Below are positions 1-21,941 of a DNA stretch of 64,000 nucleotides, piece after piece. This DNA comes from Amphiduros pacificus. Its lineage: Eukaryota > Annelida > Polychaeta > Phyllodocida > Hesionidae. Under the pieces are notes generated by a model, which had not been told where the DNA came from, searched no databases, and saw only the letters and a list, made by a program, of their open reading frames with translations. The DNA lies in the NCBI GenBank assembly GCA_949316495.1, contig OX439001.1, positions 28,111,386-28,175,385 on the forward strand, read 5' to 3'. The position numbers and the translations under genes were made by a program. Position 1 is the stretch's first letter, and the number at the start of each line of letters is the position of its first letter.

Positions 1-638
1 TGAAAAGTGAAGACTTGGTTCTCCAACAGCAAACATCGACTCAAGGCCACATCTTTGTTTTAGAGCTACAATTCGGGAATTAAGGTATGTACATGAGTGT
101 GTTAATTATTGTGGGACTTATGGCATGAACATTCATGAATATATATTTAAATGCTGAGTTAAGACATTGAGTATTTATCTTTTACATGTGCATCTAATTT
201 GGCTTAGTCAATTGACCCAATTACATAAGGGAGGGTTGCACCTTGTGCCCTCACCAGGCCTGTATGACCCCAGTTAGGCCAACAAGCTGTGACCCACATG
301 TGGCTATTTCTGTACTGGCCTGCCAACCCCAACATGCACTCAAGCTTCTGTGAAGTGTGATAAATATAGGAAAAATCAATTCACAAATCTATGCATATCC
401 TCACATACAATGTTTGGCACAATTAAAGAATTCTGGGCTCTATTATTTTTTATCATTATACATCTGTCTCTAAAAGTTTATGACTTAATCGAGTCACTGA
501 ATTTGACTTAATTTATACTTAAACCAATTGTTTTCAGATTGTGTAATTTATTTTTTTTATATTCATATCTTATGGCTTAAATGATATGTTTGTATTGTTT
601 ATGAAGACGTTTTAAATCTTTGAATTTAATAATTGCAG
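1..638. other. AT-rich non-coding stretch
   Basis: No open frame, repeat array or recognisable element was found here. The sequence is AT-rich. It ends at a plausible 3' splice site (aattgcag) at 631-638, which precedes the possible exon listed next. Confidence 0.4.
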
Positions 639-1093
639 GAGCATGTCGAAGGATTTATCTGAGACAACATGAAGGACAATAGCCATTTCGGGGCAAAGCC
701 TAAGAACAATGAAGAATGCCCCAAACTTGAACCAAGTTGGAGGGGCAAAATATCAGGTAGGATATTTTAGAATATCTGTACAAAATCGGCTTTTTTTGGG
801 GGGGGGGGGGGGGGGTTGTTTGGTGAATATGGTATGTTAAATATTTAAAGGAATATTTCTTATGGTATCAAAAGTTTGACAATGAATCTTAAAAAAATGT
901 TATTTCTGTTTCAGAAAGGTGCAGCAAAGAGAGGGTCTGCTCCCAGCACACCAGCTTCCTCATGTCTGGACTCATCTGAAGAGGACTCCTCACAAACTCC
1001 ACACTATCAGAAATCATGGACATTTTCAACAATTATCAGATATATGTAGAAATGCATTGTAACATTGAGTTAGAAACTAAAATGATAATAAAT
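639..1093 (+). other. Possible last exons of an unidentified transcript
   Basis: Two exon-like blocks are visible: 639-756, preceded by ttgcag and followed by gtaggat, and 915 onward, preceded by tgtttcag. Joined in phase they read from a possible ATG at about 700 (MKNAPNLNQVGG...) through a Ser/Pro/Glu-rich stretch to a stop at 1047-1049. An AATAAA-like signal follows near 1088. The frame is closed further upstream in the first block, so this would be either a short ORF or a non-coding RNA end. I do not recognise the protein. A run of about 18 G sits in the putative intron near 798-816. The splice signals may be fortuitous. Confidence 0.2.
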
Positions 1094-1248
1094 ATTTAAA
1101 AAAAAACGAAAATTAATGTTTTTTCTATGTTCTTTTTGTACAAATTTAGAGGTAAGATGAAAATATATTGTTATGACTTGTGGGAAATTCTCAAAAAGGT
1201 TGTAGGAAGGTCTCAGAAAGGTTTAATGAATATCTTAAGAAGGTCCTA

Positions 1249-1602
1249 TCAAAACGTTTCCAAGAGGTTTTGTAAAAAACGTTTCCAAGAGGTTTTATCA
1301 AAAACGTTTCCAAGATGTTTTGTCAAAACGTTTCCTAGAGGTTTTGCCAAAACGTTTCCAAGAGGTTTTGCCAAAACGTTTCCAAGAGGTTTTGCCAAAA
1401 CGTTTCCTAGAGGTTTTGTCAAAACGTTTTCAAGAGGTTTTGCCAAAACGTTTTCAAGAGGTTTTGTCAAAACGTTTTCAAGAGGTTTTGTCAAAACGTT
1501 TTGAAAACGTTTTGGAGTGTCTACACAATTACGTTTTCAAAACGTTTTGTCAAAACGTTTTGGAAACCAAACCAAAACGTTTTCAAGACGTTTTCAAAAC
1601 GT
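1249..1602. repeat. 24-bp minisatellite rich in AAAACGTTTT palindromes
   Basis: About 14 units of 24 bp (the first few are 25-26 bp) carry the core CAAAACGTTT followed by CCAAGAGG or TCAAGAGG. The distal end (1500-1602) degenerates into closely spaced AAAACGTTTT motifs. The unit is a multiple of three and lacks stops in several frames on both strands, so the ORFs seen here are repeat artefacts. Confidence 0.85.
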
Positions 1603-1891
1603 ATAATTGTTTGCTGGGTAATAACTAGAATGAATGTGATTTCAATAATGAAGATAGAGGCAATAACCCTGTAAATCAGATTTAAACAGAAAAATCACAG
1701 AAATTAATCTGTTCTAAATATTGCAAAATTGAAACCCAAGGATCATGTTAGTTATATCAATGAGTGTGATGAAATGTCAATTGCTGGTAAGAGTGCTGGT
1801 TCAAACAAATACTGGTGCAGTGTTAGAACTGAGAAGTATGGGGATTTCAGTGTGGATCTGAGTCAGATACATGACTTGGACATGAGTCATG

Positions 1892-2466
1892 CCCGGGGGG
1901 GGGGGTACTCTCATGATTTTAACCCGCGGAGGCTGGGATGGAACTGAAAACCCCAGAGCCTGAATTAGGGAAATATTCTAGCATTATTGGTACCCTGATT
2001 TAGGACTAGCTGAAATTTGGTACCCTGATTTAGGACTAGCTGAATTTTTGATACCCTCATTTAGGGATGATGCAGAAGGAGGAGATTTGGAAAAGGGGAT
2101 TGTGATCCCTGTTTTAAGGAGAAATTTGAAAAACAGTACCCTGTTTTAGGGAAAATGATAAAATATCTTTACCCGGATGGAACTGTAAACAGCAGAGCCT
2201 GATTTAGGGAAATATTCTATCATTATTGGTACCCTGATTTAGGACTAGCTGAAATTTTGATACCCTCATTTAGGGATGATGCAGAAGGGGGAGATTTGGA
2301 AAGGGGGATTGTGATCCCTGTTTTAGGGAGAAATTTGAAAAACAGTACCCTGTTTTAGGGGAAATGATGAAATATCTTAACCTGTTTTAGGGAAAATATC
2401 AGCGAAAAGGACCCTATTTAGCCCAGCTTCCCCGGTAACGCTGACTATGAGAGTACCCCCCCCGGG
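1892..2466. mobile_element. hAT-like non-autonomous DNA transposon (MITE)
   Basis: The two ends are inverted repeats of about 22 bp: CCCGGGGGGG...TACTCTCAT at the left and its complement at the right. The element is bracketed by a perfect 8-bp direct repeat GAGTCATG at 1884-1891 and 2467-2474, which reads as a target-site duplication. The 575-bp interior has no ORF. It holds two diverged ~200-230-bp copies (from about 1936 and about 2173) with recurrent TACCCTGATTTAGG-type motifs. An 8-bp duplication is typical of the hAT superfamily; the family assignment rests on that alone. Confidence 0.75.
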
Positions 2467-2708
2467 GAGTCATGTATGGAATGTGTGATGTGAAATTCCC
2501 ATAATAGCTGGACATGATTTATATAGAACTGAAATCCCAATAGAAACTCTTCTGGTAGCTAATTGATCTGAGGAGAATGAAAGTGATCTGGTTGACACTG
2601 TAAAATATGAGGAACTGGAAAAGTTAAAAGACATTTGATTCAATTGAGGATGAAAGACAGAAATTTATAAGCACAAGATGAAGAGAAATGATAGAGGATA
2701 TTGAACCT

Positions 2709-3002
2709 GACGACATGGGGTATTCTGGTGTCATGGGGTATTATGGCGACGTGGTGTATTATGGCGACGTGGTGTATTATGGTGACATGAGGTATTCTGG
2801 TGACATGGGGTATTATGGTGACATGGGGTATTCTGGTGACATGGGGTATTATGGTGACATGAGGTATTATGGTGACATGTTGTATTCTGGCGACATGGGG
2901 TATTATGGTGACATGGGGTATTATGGTGACATGGGGTATTATGGTGACATGAGGCATTCTGGCGACATGGTGTATTATGGCGACATGGGGTATTATGATG
3001 AG
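2709..3002. repeat. 18-bp minisatellite
   Basis: About 16 units of 18 bp have the core GACATGGGGTATTATGG, with ATTCTGG and GGCGAC variants. The unit is a multiple of three, so both strands show long low-complexity frames (a Tyr/Gly/Asp/Met-rich peptide on plus). No codon-like constraint is evident, and I treat it as non-coding. Confidence 0.85.
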
Positions 3003-3811
3003 ATAGGATGGAGGATATCGCACTAGTCCTGTGGTATACAAATTGACTCACTAACTGTAGGGAACTATCTGATAAGACTGGTGATCAGTGCATATTTTAA
3101 GTGGATAATTTGTACAACAGATGTGAAAAGTGCTAATGAATCTGGGAAATGTTGTCTATACGATTTAAATGGTGCAGCTAGAAAATTCTATCTGTAAAGA
3201 AAGCACTTATATTTGGGCTGCAAAAAGTCACACCTCAAGCCAGCTCTTATGACTACGTGACAAAGTAGCAGACTATCAGGTTTGATCCTCTCACATGCGG
3301 ATGGCTTTATACATTGTGATGATCCAGATCTTGACAGGGAAGTGAAGTGATGGAAACAGTATATCAGAGATTCTTGTCAGGAAATGTTGAAAGGAGAACA
3401 TTAAAATATATTGGTTTAGGTGTCACATCACAATATGTATGAACAAACAAGATCTGTCTTTGTGTCCACATGCACATGCATTTTGTTTCTTCACTTATAT
3501 ATTCATGTATAAGCTATTGCATTTTTGAAAATAATCTTGTGGACGTGATGAAGTTTTAGAGTTAGTAATGGGGTGTTTGACGATCATTTTTGATATAATT
3601 TTACAGACAGCCGAAGGCAAAGGATCATTTCGAAACAAGGCTCTGGTACATTCAGAACATTTCCAAAGTATAAGTTTGGGGCAGTGTGCGAAAAATACAA
3701 AACCTTTTCCAACCTCCCATGTCGCAGACTGATACATTAAAATTTTTCTGATTCATAACCTTTTATACAAAAGTATTATATTGTCATGCAATTTCTTTAT
3801 TTAACTTCCAG
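3003..3811. other. Non-coding stretch upstream of first visible VPS9D1 exon
   Basis: No recognisable exon, element or array was found. It ends with the 3' splice site ttaacttccag at 3801-3811. The exon that should encode the segment just before the first visible VPS9D1 exon was looked for here and not found. Confidence 0.4.
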
Positions 3812-15315
<11,504 letters not shown>

Positions 15316-16675
15316 GATTGGAACTCTTCCACTGTTCCAGACAACACAAGCTGTCCCTGACCAGAGAATGGAATTGTGTATCTTATTGATTTAGGGACAG
15401 AAATCGCCATGAATATCTGATACCAAATCATGCTTCAATTTGTCTTTCACCAGTAACCCATAATTTTTAGAAGAGGAATTTCAAAATCTTATACTTGATT
15501 CATCATAATATGTTACAGTATGTTCTTTGAATTCTCCCTATCCGCTCTCCCATATACGCTGCACTTTCAGAGCGCTGCGATCGTATTTGACCCAATTCTT
15601 TCCACACGGCACATCCAGGAACAGCGGCAACAGCCTGTTTGGGGCATTGTCGCCTCTGCCTTTCATCTTTACATCATTGCTTTTCTCAGTTTTGCCTCCG
15701 TAATGTTGACATAAATTACGTAGATTGCAATATACTTTTATAAAGATTACACAACAAACACACTTTAGCGCTGACATTCGCGTGTCAATGTACGATGTCA
15801 GTCTGAAATTTCTCTTCCATCTTGAAGTGGGCGGTTTACACTTAGTCTTAGTGTTCTCTAGTTGTGGAACCCTGACTTGCGCGAGCAGAGCTCTGGAGGC
15901 AACGTCGGGTTGTGAGGTGTCCCCTATCTCTCGTGAAGAGACAGGTCGCGACACAGTGTCGCGACCTCAGTGTGAACACCACACACACTGTACACTTATT
16001 ATTAAGATATCCCAAATATCTTACACATCTAATCTTGCTTTCTGGCGAGTTTCATGTCGGAATAAAATCATTTGAAGAAGTTATGAGGGATTACACTTCA
16101 GAGGCAGTGAATTCCCCCCATTGATGAGCCATCGTCAGTGTTTGGAGTGTGCGTCAAGATTGGCTGTTTCTAAAGTACGACATAGAGAGGTCCCAAGTGG
16201 GTTGCACTTGTAAAACTATTTCTTCAGACCAACTAGCCAACGTGAAATAAATGCTTGCATTTTGGTCTAGATAACTAACTTTTGGATAAAGAATAATCCC
16301 TATTAACATTCTGGTGGGATAATTCAAGCCATTTGATATTTGTGAGTTTGCTGAACCCCCGCCTGCACCCACATCAACAAGTGGCACCCACATCAACAAG
16401 TCTTGTCTTCTGCTCTTAGATATGTTTCATTTTCGGCTGATATCAAGCTTCCACAATCTTATAGCAAGACACAAATAAGTCAGGTGACTACTTTTAAGTA
16501 CCAGAAAATCAACTTTTTTATTTGTGAGGTCATATCTGTCACGAGAATGTCACACTAGGTGTGTGGTTTGGAATCTCTTCATGCGTGAATGGGGTGACAC
16601 TGAAACGGTCATATTGCTCCGACCAGCCCAGCTAGAAGAGAACAAGGAGGACCAAATGCCGTTTCTCTTAAACTA
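15316..16675. other. 3' flank of VPS9D1
   Basis: The VPS9D1 3' untranslated region must start here. The first AATAAA is only at about 16063, so the transcript end is not defined. The part from about 15540 to 16000 is richer in CpG than its surroundings and includes a near-perfect 25-bp palindrome at 15943-15967 (AGGTCGCGACAC, then its complement). A minus-strand open frame of 138 codons spans the CpG-rich part but shows no recognisable domain. Confidence 0.4.
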
Positions 16676-17132
16676 AGTGTTCTCCAATCACCCATCGGCA
16701 AAGCCCAGATAGGTGATCTGGAGAGGTCTGAGATTTTTGCTTTTCCTTCATAATCTCGTTTAGATGTGATTTTTTAAATACCCAACTGTTTTAGTGATAA
16801 TTCATATTTTATGTACAATTATATCTAAAATCTCACAAAAAAGCTTGAAAAAGCTTTGGATAACATTATATAAGGAAAATATAAATACTTGATAATAATC
16901 GCCAGCTGCAAAAATTGAGTCAAACCCGTTTTAACAGCAGTTGAAACGGGTTCAATTTGGACGTTTAAACGGGTTTAGCTCAGATTTTACAGCTGGCGAT
17001 TTTTTACTTCATTAGAGCTCTAACAACTCCACCAAACTTTTCTTTGGTTGAAATTGGTAAAGACCTTGGACGTTCGACAAACCCCTCCAGATCACCTATC
17101 TGGGCTTTGCCGATGGGTGATTGGAGAACACT
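16676..17132. repeat. Long inverted repeat with internal palindrome
   Basis: Arms of about 51-58 bp at 16676-16727 and 17082-17132 are nearly perfect reverse complements (AGTGTTCTCCAATCACCCAT at the left outer edge). The spacer contains a second inverted repeat at 16900-16998 (GCCAGCTG...CAGCTGGC), with alternating AAACCCG and CGGGTTT blocks inside. No ORF. A fold-back or MITE-type element is likely; target duplications were not found. Confidence 0.65.
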
Positions 17133-17335
17133 AGTTTACACTCCAACATCTTCCCCGTCATGCACCGCTCTCTCGCACCAATTACGTCCTTTTTTCGACC
17201 AGCTAAAAATCCGGGAGAGCACATAGCAAGAATTGTAATATTAAAGAAATAATTGCTTGGAAAATAAATTCAGATAAATTACAAGATTAAATGATCATAG
17301 ATATGGAAATACATGTACATTGAAATTCATGAACA

Positions 17336-18267
17336 CCATGTTATGTGAAAGGAAATCATAATAATTATAAAACCAAAATATTATTTAAACCAGGGGAAAG
17401 CAAGTGCAGGTCAATTTAAAGGTTTTTAATAATTAAATAAAATAAACATCATATTCCAAGTGGAAAAGAACAGGAGCAGGACTATTCAAAGTTCACCAAA
17501 CTTTGTGTGTGAGTTGAGAGGGGTCCCATGACGTTATTATAAAGTGTTTCCCCAGCTCAAGATAGCCCCACATACTACTTTTAGATTTTTATAATTATTG
17601 CGTTAATGAATTTCCTATTATTACAAAAGTCTAAAAGTAGTATGTGGGGCCATTTTTATTACCATAAATTGCACCGCTTTATAAATAACATCATTGGATC
17701 CTCCTCAACCCGCATACAAAATTTGGTGACCTTTGAGTGGCGCCATCTTATGACTGTCGATTGCACCAGAGAAACACTTATAGATAACATTATGGGACCC
17801 CTCTCAACTCAAACACAAAACTTAGTGACCTTTGAATTGATTTGTGCCAGTTATTTTCACCTTAAGTATTATAATTTGTTTAATTTTAATTATAAAAATC
17901 TTAAAGCTGTGGGTGGCCCCATCTTGTGACCCTCCATTGTGCCGGGGACACTTTATAAATAATATCATTGGACCCCTCTCAACTCGCACACAAAACTTGG
18001 TGACCTTTAAATTGACCTGCGCCAGTTATATTTCAATTGGAATATCGTGATTCATTTTATATAATTATTAAAATCAAAAAGTTTTGAGTGGTGCCATTTT
18101 GATACCATCAATCGCGCTGAGGAAATGCTTTATAAATAATATAATGGGACCCCCCCCCCCCCCCCAACTCGCATACAAAATTTAGTGACCTTTGAATTGA
18201 CCGGTACTTTTTTTTTTTCCCTGGTTTGAATAATATTTTGGTTTTTATTTCCTTTCACATAATATGG
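17336..18267. mobile_element. Fold-back element with internal tandem repeats
   Basis: The ends are inverted repeats of about 75 bp: TTATGTGAAAGGAAAT and ACCAAAATATTATTTAAACC at the left, with the complement at 18205-18267. Inside, a unit of about 150 bp (CCCCTCTCAACTC, CACACAAAACTTGGTGACC, GCCATCTTGTGACC) is present in several copies on the right and in inverted orientation on the left (17460-17560). A C-run of about 14 lies at about 18150. No coding frame is visible. Confidence 0.65.
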
Positions 18268-18609
18268 CACAAAATCCACCACGGTGATATTTGGAGGACA
18301 ATTTTTGGAATCTGACATGCTGACATCATCTACCTTAAAAAAAAATAAAATCTGAAAAATGAACTGTAAATAGTGAATAAATAACAAAGTTCACATACAT
18401 ATGCAAACTTAAAGCATTCATGAAACCTGGAAGGTTCCAGGCGATTTTACAGTGGTTTAAGGTATCTGAAATCAATATATGATCTTAAAATTGACATACA
18501 TACAGGCTATCTGTCTGAAATCCACAAAAGAACATCTGCTCTGAGAATTATGATTTTTTGTGACCACCAAGTCCTGCCAGTACTGGACAGGAAGTGTGTT
18601 GTGTGACCT

Positions 18610-20540
18610 TGACCTGTGATGCAATGAATATTTTTGAAGTTTTGATAAAATATGGCTGAAACTGTTCATATTTCATTGTGTCTATATACCTGAGGATTAA
18701 ATCACCAATATACATTGTCTACAGAACAGCTTTATTATGATATGAGCCCAAGAGATGTTAAAATTGATGTCTGGTCATGCTTTCAAACTGAAATATCAGC
18801 TCAATATGAGACATTATAGGACATGTGGATAAGATATTGAACTCTATGAATAGTAAAATGTCTTTGTTTTGATGTACAGTAATAATATTAGATAGTCATT
18901 GCATAGTTATTTGAGGATTTTGAATTATTTTGTTATTAAGACAGAGCTCATAGATACCATTTTTCGGTAGTCGCACATCATTTTATGCTGTGAAGCAATG
19001 AATATTTTTGAAACTTTGATAAAATATGGCTGAAATTTTTCATATTTCATTGTGTCTGCATACCTGAGGATAAAATCCCTGAAATTTATTGCCTACAGAA
19101 CTGCTTTGTTGTGATATGAACCCAAGAGATGTTAAAATTGATGTCTGGTCATGCTTTCAAACTGAATTATCAGCTCTATATGAGACATTATAGGACATGT
19201 GGATAAGATATTGAACTCTGAATAGTAAAATGTCTTTGTTTCGATGTACAGTAATAATACTAGATAGTCATTGCACAGTTGTTTGAGGATTTTGAATTAT
19301 TTCCTTATTAAGATAGAGCTCATAGACACCATTATTCAGTAGTCGCACATCATTTTATGCTGTGAAGCAATGAATATTTGTGAAATTTTGATCAAATATA
19401 GCTGAAATTGTGCATATTTCATTATGTCAACATACCTGAGGATAAAATCACCAATATACATTGCCTACAGGACAGCTCTATTGTGATAAGAGATGTTAAA
19501 ATTGATGCCTGGTCATGCTATCAAACTACAAAATATCAGCTCTACATGAGACATTATGAGAAATATGGATAAGATATTGACCTCTAAATATTGCAATGAT
19601 TATATTTTGGTGTGCAATGTTAATACTATATACTCATTGCATAGTTATTTGAGAATTTTGAATTATTTTTCTATTAAAACAGCTTATAGATGTAATGTGC
19701 AGTAGTCACACACCATTTTATGCTGTGATACAATTGAATTCTTTTGAATTTTGATAAAACATAGCTGAAACTGTTATTATTTTCTTTCGTCTACATACTC
19801 GAGGATAAAATCACTGCCTGCAAAACTGTCTTATTGTGATTTGAATCTGAATGATCTAAAAATTGATACCTAATGTCATTCTCAGTAGCCACACACAATT
19901 TTATGCTCTGACACAATAAGTCTTGATAAAATCTGGCTAAAATTGTTTAGATTTAATTGTGTCCACATGCCTGATGATGAAATCACCAAAATGCATTGCC
20001 TTTAAAACAGTCTAATCATGATATGAGTCTTCGATATGTGAAACTTGATGCATCATTTCATTGATGCATCAAACTGGAATATCAGCTCTATATGACACAT
20101 TATGAGATATACAGATTATGAGATATATAGATAGGATCTTTACCTCTAAATAGTTACATGTCTGTTGTTTGATGTGCAGTGGTAATAATAAATATTCATT
20201 GTACAGTTATTTGAGGATTTTGAATTATTTCTCTAAGACAGTTCATAGATGCTATTTTTCAGAACTTATGCTATGATACAATGAAATCTTTTGAAATTTT
20301 GATAAAACATTGCTGTTCATGTTTCATTGTGCCTTCAGAACAGGTTTATTGTGATATGAGTCTGAGAGAAGTTAAAGTTGATGTCTGGTCATGCTATCAA
20401 ACTGAAATATCAGCTTTATATTTGATATTATAGGGAAGATACTTTAGATATTGACCTCTGAGTAGTCAAATGTCTTTATTTGAATGTAAAATGTAATTTG
20501 GAAATATTCACTGCGCATTTATTTAAAGATTTTGATTTTT
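18610..20540. repeat. ~370-bp degenerate satellite, about five copies
   Basis: Successive copies start near 18617, 18998, 19367, 19727 and 20273, with a truncated copy near 19905. Each begins with GCAATGAATATTTTTGAA-like sequence and contains GATGTCTGGTCATGCT and TTATTTGAGGATTTTGAATT. Copies 1 and 2 are very similar, and similarity falls toward the 3' end where indels shorten the units. No ORF. Confidence 0.85.
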
Positions 20541-20640
20541 TTTCTGTTTATCTAATCACTGAATTGTCATTATCATGAATGTTGACTATCAAATGAAGTA
20601 ATATCTGAACTTTGGACAAGGGCAGTCTTGCTTCTCTGAT

Positions 20641-21013
20641 CACCTGGGTATCACCTGCTACTGGGTATCACCTGCCAGTGGGTATCACCTGCCAGTGGGT
20701 ATCACCTGCCACTGGGTATCACCTGCCAGTGCGTATCACCTGCCAGTGGGTATCACCTGCCAGTGGGTATCACCTGCCAGTGGGTATCACCTGCTACTGG
20801 GTATCACCTGCCAGTGGGTATCACCTGCCAGTGGGTATCACCTGCCAGTGGGTATCACCTGCCAGTGGGTATCACCTGCCAGTGGGTATCACCTGCTACT
20901 GGGTATCACCTGCTACTGGGTATCACCTGCTACTGGGTATCACCTGCTACTGGGTATCACCTGCTACTGGGTATCACCTGCCAGTGGGTATCACCTGCCA
21001 GTGGGTATCACAG
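20641..21013. repeat. 17-bp minisatellite, first array
   Basis: About 22 units of GGTATCACCTGCCAGTG occur with a CTACTG variant. Because 17 is not a multiple of three and no frame has a stop, all three plus-strand frames look open. The array ends in CACAGATGGTATGATATCAG, and the second array at 38041-38697 has almost the same edge. Confidence 0.95.
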
Positions 21014-21082
21014 ATGGTATGATATCAGTCCAACATTGTGCTGACATTGTCAAAGTGTGGGGGAGATATTCTGATAATGAAA

Positions 21083-21316
21083 GTTTAACATACCATGGGA
21101 AGGTTCACATACCAGGAAAGGTTCACATACCAGGAAAGGTTCACATACCAGGAAAGGTTCACATACCAGGAAAGGTTAACATACCAGGAAAGGTTCACAT
21201 ACCAGGAAAGGTTCACATACCAGGAAAAGTTCACATACCAGGGAAGGTTCACATACCAGGAAAGGTTCACATACCAGGAAAGGTTCACATACCAGGAAAG
21301 GTTCACATACCAGGAA
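21083..21316. repeat. 18-bp minisatellite
   Basis: About 13 near-identical units of AGGTTCACATACCAGGAA. It abuts the isolated copy of the 76-bp exon-like block at 21337. Open frames on both strands are repeat artefacts. Confidence 0.93.
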
Positions 21317-21336
21317 ACACGTCAGACTCAAGGTAG

Positions 21337-21540
21337 ACAACCTCCATCTGACGGGAAGGGCACGGACAAACAGCATCTGAGGGAAGGAGTGCAGACCGCA
21401 TCCATCTACAAGGTAATATGATACCCAGCCTCCATTTAATGATTAATATTATACACAGCCTTCATTTAAGTTCACACGCAACCTCTTTGTATGTGTCAAG
21501 TCAGGTTTTCTTTTTGTTTTTCCAGACAACCTCCATCCGA
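21337..21540 (+). repeat. Isolated copy of the 76-bp exon-like cassette
   Basis: Block 21337-21412 is the same 76-bp cassette that is repeated from 39.5 kb onward, starting ACAACCTCCATCTGACGGGA. It is followed by donor gtaatatg and a long-type intron ending in tttttgtttttccag at about 21535, after which a second cassette begins but diverges within about 15 bp. It lies 18 kb upstream of the main array, with the giant 22-bp satellite between. This suggests that one ancestral array has been split. Confidence 0.8.
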
Positions 21541-21733
21541 GGTTGAAGAATGATTGTTTAGGTATATGGATTAAGATTGATAGTTTGGTATTAATTGTTC
21601 AGGATTGATGGTTTAGGTTTATGGTTTAAGGCTGACAATGGTTTAGTTTTAATATACAAGACCAAACAGGAACAAGAAGTAGGAGTGTGTCCTACTTGTT
21701 TCAGCCTTGGTTGGGCCTTGTCAGTGACTGAAA

Positions 21734-21928
21734 AGACCGACCCCACTGGCACAGTTGGTAGAGTGTAGGATCTGTTCCTTTGTTGGTTAAAATAAGTGGA
21801 GGACGGGAGGTGGTGGGTTCAACTCCCACTGCCGGCAGTGTTACTTTCAGACTGGGTAAAAGGCTCGAAAGTCGACCTGATATGGCCATAGTTGCTGAAA
21901 GGGTCGTAAAAACACCATTTCACATTTT
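21734..21928 (+). mobile_element. tRNA-derived SINE
   Basis: The 5' part resembles a tRNA with an A-box-like segment (TGGCACAGTTGGTAGAG) and a B-box-like segment (GGGTTCAACTCCC). The 3' part contains GCTGAAAGGGTCGTAAAAAC. A perfect 13-bp direct repeat TCAGTGACTGAAA flanks it at 21721-21733 and 21929-21941 and is the target-site duplication. Transcription would be by RNA polymerase III, and mobilisation would depend on a LINE. Confidence 0.85.
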
Positions 21929-21941
21929 TCAGTGACTGAAA

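Noticed and set aside
1729-1947. 72-codon frame as a host exon
   Set aside because: No splice borders fit, no recognised domain, and it runs into the MITE that begins at 1892.
15538-15954. 138-codon minus-strand frame as a gene
   Set aside because: No domain, no clear start context and no splice partners. It lies in the 3' flank of VPS9D1 within a CpG-rich patch, so an open frame is not surprising.
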